Assembly (NCBI GenBank): GCA_948146395.1
Contig: OX411558.1
Location: 35,396,350-35,460,349 of the forward strand
Reading direction: 5' to 3'
Source: Fragum whitleyi
Taxonomy: Eukaryota; Mollusca; Bivalvia; Cardiida; Cardiidae
DNA length: 64,000 bases
The position numbers were made by a program, and so were the translations under genes. Position 1 is the stretch's first letter. Each line of letters begins with the position of its first letter. Below are positions 10,901 to 20,935 of this stretch, one piece after another. Under the pieces are notes generated by a model that saw nothing but the letters and a program-made list of their open reading frames with translations, made no database searches and was not told the origin of the DNA.

Positions 10901-13806
10901 TAGGTGCACCAGTATTCGAATTTTAAGTGTAAAACTATTAAAGCGACGTTTGAACCCGCATTATTTAACCAAAAATCGGTTCGCAACCACTAGAGATGTC
11001 TAGACAGGCTGAATATGGTTTAATTATAACACATACAAATACAATGAAGTCAGTACAACGACTGAATATTTACAGGATTTATTTCTTTCAATTAAAAATC
11101 GATTTTTCTTTCATTGAGTGAACAACAAGACCTGTATTTTATACAAGTGGGTTATAGCCGCTATCATAGCGCAGTTGGTAGCGCGTTGGACTGTCAATCT
11201 AAGTTCTAAAAATAGCGTAAGAATCAATCGAATTTTTATTCGAATTGATTTTGACGCCATTTTAAGTAGTTTTTAGTCACATCGCCTCGGCTGAAGCAAC
11301 ATACAACGTATTAATCGTGCAGTTAAGAAAATCGTGAAATTGACAAGGTGAGTGAAATTAAGAATGAAATTGAATGAGTGTGATGAGCGACTTCAGAGTG
11401 GAATTCAAGGTAGGTAATAAAATAAACGATGGGTTCAGTGTCTTCACGGTCCAATCAGACGCGTTAAAATCGACACTAGATCTAGTAAATAATTTAATCG
11501 ATTTGAATTAAAAGTTGATCGCCTAAAATACGTTTTCGAACGATTTCGGATCGTTTTATACGCCCGTCGAAGACGGGACGTATTATGGGATCACCCGTGG
11601 CGTCCGGCGGCGTCCACTTCTTTGTCCGGAGCATAACTCTGTCACTTGAAGTCCGATCAACTTTAAACTTGGCTATTGTGTTCTTCTCATCATTACGGAG
11701 TGAAGTGCACAATAACCATAACTCTACCTGGCCTATTTTTTAAGTTATTGCCCATTATTGTTGTTTTTCATACTAGAATCTTGTCCCGAGTATATCTCTA
11801 AAAGTATAATAGCTAGGATCATGAAACTTCATGGGTGTATAGATCTCACCAAGGGGGAGTGCAGTGTACAATAACAATAACTCTACCTGGCCTATTTTTT
11901 GAGTTATTGCCCTTTGTTGTTTTTCAGACTTGAATCTTGTCCGGAGTATATCTCTTAAAGTATAATAGCTAGGATCATGAAACTTCGTGGGTGTATCTTG
12001 TCCGGAGTATATCTGTAAAAGTATAATAGCTAGGATCATGAAACTGCATGGGTGTATAGATCTCACCAAGGGAGAGTGCAGTGCATAAAGAACCATAACT
12101 CTACCTGGCCTATTTTTTTAGTTATTGCCCTTTGTTGTTTTTCAGACTAGAATCTTGTCCGGAGTATATCTGTAAAAGTATAATAGCTAGGATCATGAAA
12201 CTTCATGGGTGTATAGATCTCATCAAGGGGGAGTGCAGTGCACAATAACCATAACTCTACCTGGCCTATTTTTTGAGTTTTTGCCCTTTGTTGTTTTTCA
12301 GACTAGAATCTTGTCCGGAGTATATCTCTAAAAGTGTAATAGCTAGGATCATGAAACTGCATGGGTGTATAGATCTCACCAAGGGGGAGTGCAGTGTACA
12401 ATAACCATAATTTTACCTGACCTATTTTTTGAGTTATTGCCCTTTGTTGTTTTTTCAGACTTGAATCTTGTCCGGAGGATATCTGTAAAAGTATAATAGC
12501 TAGGATCATGAAACTTCATGGTTGTATAGATGTAATCAAGGGGGAGTGCAGTGTAGAAGAACCATAATTCTACCTGGCCTATTTTTTGAGTTATTGCCCA
12601 TTGTTGTTTTTCATACTAGAATCTTGTCCGGAGTATATCTCTAAAAGTATAACAGCTAGGATCATGAAACTTCATGTGTGCAAAAAACATTCATTCAAAA
12701 TAACCTCAGTTCTATTTAAACCCCCAGTTTATACTAAGCAGTGTGACGGGCGTATCTTGTGACAATTTGGCACCTTGTTAAATGGTGTAAGTGGAGCGCT
12801 GAGCGAGGCGTTTGGCGTACTTTTAATCGAGGCGTTATCAATTTCACAATGTTACTAACTGTATTTCTCGCACACGTACTACTATCAAATCCTTTCCTAA
12901 CCTCCACGGCGGCACTCATTCCATCCGACTATTTGTCTCCCACAAATGGGTTGATAATCGTAGACCTATGTGATATAGCAGCTGAGGGCTAGGAAAGGAT
13001 GTGGTGGTTGTTCTGGTAAGAGAAATACCATGACAACCATTGTTAGGTGCTCTAGCCGCTTTGATATAACTGAAATAATGTTGAAAGCGGCGTAAAACCC
13101 CATTCAATCAATCAATTTCCTATCCTCCAGCTGATATCACACATAGGTTTACGATTGTCCATCCATTGTTTTCAGCCACATGTCAAAGGATATTTCCCGC
13201 GTTCATGAATCGATCCCTTTACCCCCGGGGTTGAGAAGATTGGTGGACTGATGCGCTACTAACTGCGTAATGACAGCGGCTATCTCTAGCGGCCATGACC
13301 TAAACCAATGCGTATTCATCCTCGGTAACCCAGTGTCAGTCCATTCCGTAAACTATATTTGATAAATTGAGACTAACAAGAGCGCAAGTGCGTAATAGAA
13401 ATAAATCACCTTTCAAAAATGTTGTTGATAAATGATTCTAAAATCGAGACTACAGCTTATTCAAGCTGAAGTTTCGATGTTTTGATTTTTCACGAACGCT
13501 CAAATCTTAGAAAAATGAGGGCATTCATCCTATGTCACTGTCAACATATCGCCTTTATCCTATTTATTCTATGTTGGTCGCCTTCTGATTGAGTATAAAT
13601 TTCAAATTCGTTACGCATGTGAGTTACACTCTGCTTTAGACATTGGTTCCGAGGTTGATAATATACATGCCAATTACTTTTCTCTTTTAGGTATCCACTT
13701 GGTTACAAGCGACCAACTGGACGACGTCTTTGGAGTGTCATCAAGTCCGATTTCTACAGCATCTATTTTTGTGACATTACTCACGTTATTGACTAGTTTA
13801 GTGTGA
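4620..13806 (+). CDS. Nicotinamidase (isochorismatase-like hydrolase), probably GPI-anchored; 5' exon missing
   Basis: Five exons (4620-4909, 7002-7159, 9024-9177, 10493-10579, 13691-13806) join in frame, each with GT and AG junctions and matching phases, to give about 267 residues plus an unseen first exon. Nicotinamidases hydrolyse nicotinamide to nicotinate and ammonia in NAD recycling. The family residues are all there: catalytic Asp in LLIIDVQNCF, metal ligands Asp and His in SQDWHCKDH, the third ligand His in QTLWPDHC, catalytic Lys in VRKGYN, and catalytic Cys in ALDFCVYFT. The chain begins with a hydrophobic stretch (CVLLTLIVVIQFC) like a signal peptide core. It ends in a Ser-rich stretch followed by IFVTLLTLLTSLV and the stop, as in GPI-anchor signals. 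Surface location is therefore inferred, not shown. A possible AATAAA lies at 13924. Introns hold LINE, MITE and pearl-like insertions. Confidence 0.9.
5281..5531. mobile_element. TGTGACCCGTC-end MITE
   Basis: TGTGACCCGCACGCGAAAGG at the left and the inverse CCTTTCCGCGTGGCGGGTCA at the right bound 251 bp. Relatives lie at 50906-51178 and 59007 onward. Open frames inside it are incidental. Confidence 0.8.
5640..6410 (-). pseudogene. LINE remnant: endonuclease C-terminus and linker
   Basis: Minus-strand translation gives NGHRLLEMCQLICLSLVN, GKFTFCSHGGMSTVDYV and, after frameshifts, AFKLYRERNNINRQAF and VRAHYNNVKNMLR. These match the end of the APE-type endonuclease domain and the linker before reverse transcriptase in non-LTR retrotransposons. 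Stops and frameshifts show it is dead. It lies antisense inside a nicotinamidase intron. Confidence 0.82.
7002..7159 (+). CDS. Nicotinamidase exon (QTLWPDHC, catalytic Lys)
   Basis: Acceptor AG at 7000-7001, donor GTAAGT at 7160. Two bases complete a Gly codon and 52 codons follow, ending in phase 0. It contains QTLWPDHC (third metal ligand) and VRKGYNCD (catalytic Lys). Confidence 0.92.
7196..8060 (-). mobile_element. Pearl-like (Helitron-type) element
   Basis: It opens with a hairpin, CTCCACTGGCCGAAGGCCAC, then a CCGT microsatellite, then degenerate repeats of about 150 bp sharing CCAAATTTCACTGGAATGAT and GGCGGAGGTCATTT. A close relative is at 39796-40650. By comparison with 17120-17667 this hairpin is the 3' end, so the element points leftward. 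Confidence 0.75.
8062..8300 (+). mobile_element. Fragment of (TCG)n-bearing repeat
   Basis: TTGGTGTCGTCGTGCGAAAA and the end CCGAGCGTAG are shared with 26506-26957 (+) and 49366-49640 (-). This copy lacks the long TCG run. Confidence 0.55.
8402..8452. repeat. Degraded GAAGAAATTGC hairpin module
   Basis: The right arm ATTTCTTCTTTTTCCACAAT is intact and the left arm is mutated. It is the same palindrome as in the TTAA MITEs, but no clear TTAA-bounded ends are seen here. Confidence 0.6.
8797..8992 (-). mobile_element. tRNA-derived SINE, family 2
   Basis: Minus-strand copy of the family at 51391-51605, with the B-box-like GGGAATCGAACTCAGGACC near the tRNA end and CATCGACTTGGAAACAA near the tail. 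Confidence 0.75.
9024..9177 (+). CDS. Nicotinamidase exon (SYSAFFDN, catalytic Cys)
   Basis: Acceptor TTTTCAG ends at 9023. 51 codons are followed by one base, with donor GTACG at 9178. It holds VDSYSAFFDNGH and GLALDFCVYFTS, in which Cys is the nucleophile. A second possible donor at GGTAAAC a few codons earlier was rejected because the later one keeps the family spacing to DASR. Confidence 0.92.
9430..10450. other. Intron interior, nothing recognised
   Basis: AT-rich sequence with no ORF of note, no long inverted repeat and no match to the other repeats in the window. Confidence 0.5.
10493..10579 (+). CDS. Nicotinamidase exon (VTDASRPV)
   Basis: Acceptor TTATTACAG ends at 10492, donor GTGAGT at 10580. 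Two bases complete an Asp codon, then 28 codons and one base. YTVYTVTDASRPVAKD matches the conserved strand after the catalytic Cys. Confidence 0.9.
10678..10760 (+). mobile_element. tRNA-like SINE head, third type
   Basis: GGTTAGGACAGTCGGTAATG resembles an A-box region and GGGTTCGATTTACG a B-box. The sequence is too diverged for a working tRNA. It lies just after a nicotinamidase exon, within the intron. Confidence 0.45.
11158..11203 (+). mobile_element. 5' fragment of SINE family 1
   Basis: GCGCAGTTGGTAGCGCGTTG followed by GACTGTCAATCTA is the tRNA-like head of the family-1 SINE, cut off before the body. Confidence 0.6.
11318..12862 (+). mobile_element. ACAGTTA-end MITE split by a tandem-repeat element
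   Basis: The left end AAAATCGTGAAATTGACAAG near 11325 and right end ATCAATTTCACAATGTTACT near 12845 are MITE termini. Removing the inserted element at about 11565-12752 leaves some 357 bp, close to the family length. Confidence 0.65.
11565..12752. mobile_element. Tandem-repeat element, about 163-bp units
   Basis: It starts with a hairpin TACGCCCGTCGAAGACGGGA and GCGTCCGG, and closes with GTGACGGGCGTATC. Between are about seven units of roughly 163 bp, each with CTTGTCCGGAGTATATCT, TAGCTAGGATCATGAAAC and GAGTTATTGCCC. The architecture resembles pearl elements. A related array is at 30125-30680. Confidence 0.75.
12908..13115 (+). mobile_element. SINE family 1, 5'-truncated
   Basis: It begins at CGGCGGCACTCATTCC and runs to TTGAAAGCGGCGTAAAACC and the CAAT repeat tail. 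An inverted fragment of the same body follows at about 13120-13170. Confidence 0.8.
13691..13806 (+). CDS. Nicotinamidase last exon (GPI-signal-like tail)
   Basis: Acceptor TCTCTTTTAG ends at 13690. Two bases complete Gly, then 37 codons and TGA at 13804. After HLVTSDQLDDVFGV come three Ser and a hydrophobic run up to the stop. Confidence 0.9.
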
Positions 13807-13923
13807 AGTTTTCTTTCTGGAATCAACAGTCAATTCTTAATGAGGTAGCACGCCCCAAAATACAAAATAGTGAAATAAGATTGATGTCAGAAAGCTCCGA
13901 AAGACAGCGCTCATATTCGGTTT

Positions 13924-13929
13924 AATAAA
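13924..13929 (+). promoter_or_regulatory. Possible polyadenylation signal
   Basis: AATAAA about 118 bp after the nicotinamidase stop. In DNA this AT-rich the hexamer is common, so the call is tentative. Confidence 0.35.
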
Positions 13930-14374
13930 TCAATTTCGTTTATTTACGTCGTAGTCCAGGCAGTATAGAAATGTCGTAAGTGTACAAGTTTACGACATTT
14001 CAGTATGGCAATTACGTAATCGAATTCGAAATTACGTCATCCATGACGTGAATAATCTTTATGTAATATCGTTGCAGAATCGCTGCCTCATCCAGAATAC
14101 TATTGAAGCTATGATATGATCAAGTGACCCGATATCAACAAGTTTATCGTTCCCCCTTTTATCGTCAAGCAATATTTTTGGCTAATGAAAGATAAAGTTA
14201 TCCTTTTTCAAACATTTTGATGAAAGTTTTTACTTAGGTAGGTTAAAGCTGCTCTTCCAAAGTTCTCATAGAAAAAATCAAAAACTGGTTCTTACATTCG
14301 GAAATTCGTGCATTTTCCGATGTTTAAGAATCACACATGGGTATGGCACTATCAACAACTCATTTCAAACAAGA

Positions 14375-14700
14375 GAGCAAGAATGACCCTAAACCGCTCG
14401 TCTGAATTTTATTGGTCAAGTAGAACATATCCAAGTATATTTTTGACATAGTTTCATTCATATTTGCCTAATTGTTGAAGAGGAGATGTTATTAAAAGAA
14501 TTGAAAGTGAAAAAAGACCATACCCACCCATTTAGTAGGAGACTCAAAATAAGCCCCACCCATTTTAAATGCCAATCAAAATTTTGCAAACAAATTTTGA
14601 AGAAGGTCATCAAACGAACCTTCTGGTAAAGTTTTATTGAAATCGACCAAATGGTTCAGGAGAAGATGTTGTTCAAAGTTTTCGGGCTCAAAATAAGCCA
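14375..14700 (+). mobile_element. Pearl-like element, 5' part
   Basis: AACAAGAGAGCAAGAATGACC and CGCTCGTCTGAATTTTATTG match the 5' ends seen at 18179 and 43732. Degenerate repeats with AAATCGACCAAATGGTTCAG follow. Confidence 0.6.
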
Positions 14701-14903
14701 CGCCGATATTAATTTACTAATCAAAATTTCGTGAACAAATATTGAATGAATGTTGTTTTATGGCCCGTCGACAACTGTGGTCATGTTGGACGCAAATACT
14801 TTTGTGTTTTTAAGAAATTATAGTAACCAAAAAAAGCTTTTGAAAACGGTAAAAATTTATAGAAACATTTCAAAACTTACAAAGAAAATACAATTGATAG
14901 AAA

Positions 14904-15101
14904 CTAAAAATCAGATTTTACAATATAAATTAATTGCCTTAAAAAGCCAATAATAAGTACTAGTTTGACACTGCCAAACAGCAGCCCCATACTACATGTA
15001 CCAACTTTAAAATATCTGTCCCAGGTAAAAGAAAAATCAATACAATCTATAAAAATATGTTTGATAGTTAATGGAGCATTACATGGAATGCACATTGGCA
15101 T
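14904..15101 (-). pseudogene. LINE 3' end: RT C-terminal CxxC/HxxxxC segment
   Basis: The minus strand reads CIPCNAPLTIKHIFIDC, then RYFKVG and IIGFLRQL. This is the cysteine/histidine segment near the C-terminus of Jockey-like LINE polymerases (C-x2-C then LT-hxHhhhDC). It is an isolated fragment. Confidence 0.75.
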
Positions 15102-15154
15102 CTCTTCTCCTTTTATAAGTAGGAGTGGAACAATTTTTGAAAAGGGTCATCCAA

Positions 15155-15392
15155 GGAACAGTTATATCATGGCGGCACGAGGACCTAACAATGGTTCCTG
15201 GTATTTCTCTCACAAGTACAACCACCATACCCTTTCCTAAGCTCCAGCTGCTTTCTCGCATAGTTCTACGATTATCAACCCATTGGTAAGAGACAAATAG
15301 TCGGAAAGAATGAGTGCCGCCGTCGGGGATCGAACCCGGGACCTCTAGATTGACAGTCCGACGCGCAACCGACTACGCTATGTCGGTGGCCC
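15155..15392 (-). mobile_element. tRNA-derived SINE, family 1
   Basis: Nearly full copy on the minus strand: tRNA-like head with GGATCGAACCCGGGACC, then body through TCAACCCATTGGTAAGAGAC and GGACCTAACAATGGTTCC. Confidence 0.85.
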
Positions 15393-15489
15393 ATATTCAT
15401 GAGGATCAGATAAAGTAGCTCCAACACGGACTCTAAACTGACGTTCATCCTGAGATGAAAAAGGCAAGGCGACGTGAATGCCGAAATCA

Positions 15490-16732
15490 TAGAGGTCGTT
15501 CACAATTCCATACAATATTTGAAAAGGGTCACCCAAGGTACACTCGGGTAAAGTTTCATCGAAATCGGCCCAGTGGTTCAGGAGGAGATTTTCAGATTTC
15601 GGGCTCAAAATAAGCCCCGCCCTGCCACGCCCATATTTATGGGCCAATCTTATTTCGCGAACAATTTTTGAAAGGGTCACCCAAGAAACATTCTGATAAA
15701 GTTTGAAATTGGCCCGGTGGTTCAGGAGATGTCGTTCAAAAATTCCAGTGAAAAAATGCAACGCCCATATTGATGGGCCAATCAGAATTTCAGGTTCAGG
15801 AGGAGAAGTTTTGTATAAATGTTGACGACAGAAGACGCACTCAAGGTAATCCTGAAAGCTCCCATTGAGCACGTTGTGCTCAGGTGAACTAAAAAGGAAA
15901 ATTGACCCCGAGACCTCAATTATGAACCCATTTCAACCAAATTCGAAAATTACATTGATTTCATCACAACAGTTTGATTATTTTCTGGTTTATAGAGCGA
16001 AAATATGGCTTCTAGAGTGGCTACAAGGTTTTTCTAAAATTGACCATGTGACCTAATTTTAGTCCCCAATTGGCCGAAACTCGAACTTGACCTGAAATTC
16101 ATCAAGACATTTGTTCTGACCAATTTTTAGAATGATTGAGCAAAAATATGGCTTCTTGGTTGTCCTCAAGGTTTTATCACTATTTGACCCCGTGACCTCA
16201 TTTTTGGCCCCACTTGACTCAACTATGATTTCGTCCGAGATCTCATCATGACAATCATTCGAACCAAATTTCAGATTGATTTGGCAAAAAAACATGGCCT
16301 CTAATGTCTACAAGGATTATCACAAATATGACCGCCAAAACCTTATTTTCGACCCAATTTGACCTAAACTTAAACTTTACAGATTTCACTAAGACTAATT
16401 TTTTACGCCATTTGACCCAAATTCGAACTTGGCCTATATTTCATAAAGATTTTCATTCCGACCAATTTTAGAATGATTGAGCAAAAAAAGACTTCTAGAG
16501 AGTCTACAAGGTTTGTTCCAATATTTGACCCCGTGACCTCATTTTTGACAGCACTTGAACCAATTTCGAACTTGTCCGAGAATTCATCAAAACGGATCAT
16601 TCTGACCAAATTTAAGGTTGATTGGGCAAAAGATATGGCTTCAAGAGTGTCTACAAGGAAAATGTTGAAGACACACAACGGACACCCTGCGACCTCCAAA
16701 GCCCACCTGTAACACTTCGTGCTCAGGTGAGC
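15490..16732 (+). mobile_element. Pearl-like element mosaic
   Basis: Repeat units with TTTGACCCCGTGACCTCATT at about 145-bp spacing, plus two 3'-type hairpins: GAGCACGTTGTGCTC near 15870 and a degraded one ending GCTCAGGTGAGC near 16730. At least two elements are fused or nested. Confidence 0.65.
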
Positions 16733-16737
16733 AAAAA

Positions 16738-17115
16738 CACGAGGCCCAAAAGGACCCGTTTCGCTCTACTGGCTTTAGCATCTCTAGGCTTCTATTAAAC
16801 AAAACTTACTATGACTGAAAACAACATATTGAAATTGGTCCAATTGATTGGGAGGAGAATTTTTTCGATTTAAAAGTTAGAATTGGCAACACCCTGTTAA
16901 ACCAAAAATTTCACTAATTTTGAATATAAGTGCACTAAGGAATATTCATGCCAAGTTAAATTGAAATTGGCCCAAAGAGAGGAAAAAAGAAAAATAAGAG
17001 GACCATGATGGTCCTCTATCGCTCACCTTTTTGTCTTTGTCTTCACTAATAATTATCAAATAATCTAGCAAAATCATAATTGTTCTTTTATGCTTGGTGG
17101 CCTCGAGGGTGTTAA
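16738..17115 (+). mobile_element. Pearl-like fragments
   Basis: Begins GAGGCCCAAAAGGACCCG, a 5' palindrome like that at 17120. A second 5' palindrome GAGGACCATGATGGTCCTC at 16999-17017 marks another element start inside it. Confidence 0.55.
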
Positions 17116-17119
17116 TAAA

Positions 17120-17667
17120 CAAGAGGCCCAAGAGGGCATGTTTTGCTCCACTGGCTTCAATCATCCAAGACTTTCGCCCTGCTTAACTCATATTTCTTGA
17201 ACAATTAAAGTAAATGGTCACCTAAGAAACATCCAAGCCAAGTTTCATTGAAAGTAGCCTAATGGTTAGGGAGGAGAAGAGTTTTTTTTAAGATTTTAAC
17301 GTAAAAAAATGCCCTGCCCTTCCACACCTATGTTTCTGGGTCAACATTTTTTTAACAATTTAAATTAAGAGTAACCCAAAGAAATTCCATGCCAAATGTT
17401 ATTGAAATCGGCCAAATGGTTCAGGGGGAGATGTCGTTCAAAGATTTCGGGCCCATATAAGTCCCACCCTGTCACGCCCATGTTTGGGGGTCAATCAAAT
17501 TTTTTGCACAACTTTGAAAGAGGGTTACCCAAGGCACATTCTGGCCAAGTTTCATCAAAATCCACCCATTGGTTTAGGAGGAAAAGATGTTACGCGCTCA
17601 CGGACGCACGCACGACGGACACTCCGCCATGACAATAGCTCGATGGCCTTTGGCCAGTGGAGCTAAA
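17120..17667 (+). mobile_element. Pearl-like element, short
   Basis: Starts AACAAGAGGCCCAAGAGGGC, contains TTGAAATCGGCCAAATGGTT repeats and a short ACGG-type stretch, and ends in hairpin GGCCTTTGGCC then AGTGGAGCTAAAAA. Confidence 0.75.
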
Positions 17668-17772
17668 AACATGATTTTTTTGTACTATCCTTTGAAATGT
17701 GGTAGGGGATAATACAATGAAGAAAGCAATGTACCTTTATTTATACTGAACACTTTAATATTTCTTTTTCTG

Positions 17773-17950
17773 GATTTCTGGTATTTCTCTCTCCATTATC
17801 CCATCCCATCCTAGTTTAAAGCTGCTATTTCTCATAGGTCCATGATCATTAACCCACTAGTATTAGGCCAAGTGCCGCTGTCGGTAATCGAACCTTTTAC
17901 ATCTAGATTGATAGTCAGGCGCGCTACAAGTTACGCTCTGACGACGGTTC
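17773..17950 (-). mobile_element. SINE family 1, diverged
   Basis: Diverged minus copy: TCTAGATTGATAGTCAGGCG in the head and TTCTCATAGGTCCATGATCA in the body. Confidence 0.65.
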
Positions 17951-18124
17951 CAAAAATGCTTTCGAAAAATCTCCCTTATCCTTTTTTTAAGAGATTTTTT
18001 GCAATGTTAATGATTTTCATCAAACTATCCACCTTCCTATTAAATCATCGAATAAAACACAGGAAACCACTTAAAGAATTGCTCGATCTTAGAAATTTAT
18101 CTTAATAAGTGGGGTCCAAATTTT

Positions 18125-20892
18125 ACCATCACAAACTAGCTGCTGAAAGATTGATTATCAATCCATTGGTGACAGACAACAAGAGGGCCATAGTGGCCCT
18201 AAATCGCTCACCTGAGTTAACTGTCTGTTACTATTTGGAGAAAGGCTTTGGTTTAATGACATGGCAGTAACAACAAATATCACAAATTTGAACTTGTCCG
18301 AGATTTCATCAAGATAATCATTCTGACCAATTTTCAGGTTGATTGGGCTGAAAATATGGCCTCTAGAGTGTCCATATGGTTTTTTTCTAGATTTGAGCCA
18401 GTGACCTAGTTTTTGACCCCACTTGACCCAAATTCAAACTTGTCCGAGATTTCATAAAAAGAATCTTTCTGACTAATTTTCAGGTTGATTGGGCTAAAAA
18501 TATGGCCTCTAAAGAGTCCACAATGTTTTTCTAAAGATTTGACTCTGTGACCTAGTTTTTGACCCCACTTGACCCAAATTCAAACTTGTCCGAGATTGTA
18601 TAAAAAGAATCATTCTGACTAATTTTCAGGTTGATTGGGCTGAAAATATAGGCTCTAGATTGACCACAAGATGTTTCTAAGATTTGGCTCTGTAACCTAG
18701 TTTTTGACCCTACTTGACCCAAACTGTTACTTGTCTGTATTTTCATCAAGATAATCTTTTTGACCAAATTTTCAGGTTGATTAAGCTAAAAATATTGCCC
18801 CTGGAGTGGCCACATGGTTTTTCTAAGATTTGACTGCGTGACCTAGTTTTTGACTCCACTTGACCAAAATTCGAACTTGTCCGAGATTTCATCAAGATAA
18901 TCATTCTGGCCAATTTTAAGGTTGATTGGGCTAAAGATATAGCCTTAGAGTGTCCACATGGTTTTTCTGAGATTTGACCATGTGACCTAGTATTTGACCC
19001 AACTTGACCCAAATTCAAACTTGTCCGAGATTTCATAAAAAGAATCATTCTGACTAATTTTCAAGTTGATTGGGCTAGAAATATGGCTTCTAGAGTGCAT
19101 ACAAGATTTTTCTGAGATTTGACCCCGTGACCTAGTTTTTGACCCCAGTTGACCTAAATTTGAACTTGTCAGAGATTTTATCAAGACAATCATTCTGATC
19201 AAAATTCAGGTTGATCGGGCAAAAAATGTGGCCTCTAGAGTGCATAAAAGGTTTTAGTTAGATTTGACCCCGTGGCCTAGTTTTTGACCCCAGTTGACCA
19301 AATTTCGAACTCGTCTGAGATTTCATCAAGACAATCATTCTGACCAAAATTCAGGTTGATCAGGCAAAAAATGAGGCCTCTAGAGTGCATTCAAGGTTTT
19401 TCTTAGATTTGACCCTGTGACCTAGTTTTTGACCCTAGTTGACCCAATTTCAAACTCGTCTGAGATTTTATCAAGACAAACATTATGACCAAATTTCAGG
19501 TTGATCAGGAAAAAAATGTGGCTTCTAGACTGCATACAATGTTTTTCTTAGATTTGACCCCGTGACCTAGTTTTTGGCCCCAGTTGACCCAATTTCAAAA
19601 CTAGCCTAAGATTTCATCAAGACAATCATTCTGACCAAGATTCAGGTTGATTGGGAAAAAAATGAGGCCTCTAGATTGCATACAAGGTTTTTCTTAGATT
19701 CAACCCTGTGACCTAGTTTTTGACCCTAGTTGACCCAATTTCAAACTCGTCCAAGATTTCATCAAGACAATCATTCTGACCAAATTTCAGATTGAACAGG
19801 AAAAAAATGTGGCCTCTAAAGTGCATACAAGGTTTCTCTAAGATTTGACCCTGTGACCTAGTTTTTGACCCCAGTTGACCCAATTTCGAACTTGTTCGGG
19901 ATATAATCAAGACAATCATTCTGACCAATATTCAGGTTGATTGCGCAAAAAATGAGGCCTCTAGAGTACATTCAAGGTTTTTCTAAGATTTGACCCTGTG
20001 ACCTAATTTTTGACCCCAGTTGACCCAATTTGGATCTCGTTCGAGATTTCATCAAGACAATCATTCTCACCGAAATTCAGGTTGATTGGACAAAAAATGT
20101 GGCCTCTAGAGTGCATACAAGGTTTTTCTAAGATTTGACCCTGTGACCTAGTTTTTGACCCCAGTTGACCCAATTGCGAACTTGTCCGAGATATAATCAA
20201 GACAATCATTCTGACCAAAATTCAGGTTGAACGGGCAAAAAATGTGGCCTCTAGAGTGCATACAAGTTTTTTCTAAGATTTGACCCTGTGACCTAGTTTT
20301 TGACCCCAGTTGACCCAATTTCGAACTCGTTCGAGATTTCATCAAGACAATCATTCTCACCAAAATTCAGGTTGATTGGACAAAAAATGTGGCCTCTAGA
20401 GTGCATACAAGGTTTTTCTAAGTTTTGACCCCGTGACCTAGTTTTTGACCCCAATTGACCCAATTTCAAACTCGAACGAGATTTAATCAAGACAATCATT
20501 CTGACCAAAATTCAGGTTGATCGGGCAAAAAATGTGGCCTCTAGAGTGCATACAAGGTTTTTCTAAGATTTGACCCCGTGACCTAGTTTTTGACCCCAGT
20601 TGACCCAATTTCGAACTCGTCCGAGATTTTATCAAGACAATCATTCTGATTAAAATTCAGGTTGATCGGGCAAAAAATGTGGCCTCTAGAGTGCATACAA
20701 GGCAAATGTTGACGACGGACGACGGACGTTGCACGACGGACATCTACCTAACCACAATAGCTCACCTTGAGCACTTCGTGCTCAGGTGAGCTAAAAAGTC
20801 GGAAAGAATAAAAGCCGCCCTCGGGGATCGAACCCGGGACCTCTAGATTGACTGTCCGACGCGCTTCCAATTGCGCTATGACGACGGCCCGA
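18125..20892 (-). mobile_element. SINE family 1 split by a pearl-like element
   Basis: The body part lies at 18125-18178 and the tRNA-like head at 20798-20892. The order and strand are as in the intact copy at 15155-15392, and the break falls in GAGACAAATAGTCGG. Confidence 0.8.
18179..20797 (+). mobile_element. Full-length pearl-like element with 145-bp array
   Basis: The 5' end is ACAAGAGGGCCATAGTGGCC with a GGGCCATAGTGGCCC palindrome. About 16 tandem units of 145 bp follow, most with TTTGACCCCGTGACCTAG, then ACGACGGACG microsatellite. The 3' end is the hairpin GAGCACTTCGTGCTC and GTGAGCTAAAAA. Microsatellite beside tandem core repeats is the published hallmark of bivalve pearl elements (Helitron-related). 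No Rep/helicase gene is present, so it is non-autonomous. Confidence 0.85.
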
Positions 20893-20935
20893 CAGTGGTG
20901 CCCTTGATATTCAGCTCCGACTAATGCTGGTCATG

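Noticed and set aside
11773..12509. Minus-strand frames with repeated LPLGEIYTPM text
   Set aside because: Product of the 163-bp tandem array, not a protein-coding gene.
15300..15380. Possible tRNA gene on the minus strand
   Set aside because: A- and B-box-like text is present but it continues into a SINE body shared by many copies, and the cloverleaf is imperfect.
18552..20508. Series of 71-codon minus-strand frames with similar proteins
   Set aside because: They are the 145-bp tandem unit of a pearl-like element read in one frame; spacing is exactly the repeat period and the unit length is not a multiple of three.
18179..20797. Regular repeats considered as a CRISPR array
   Set aside because: Units of 145 bp are contiguous tandem repeats without unique spacers, in a eukaryotic genome.
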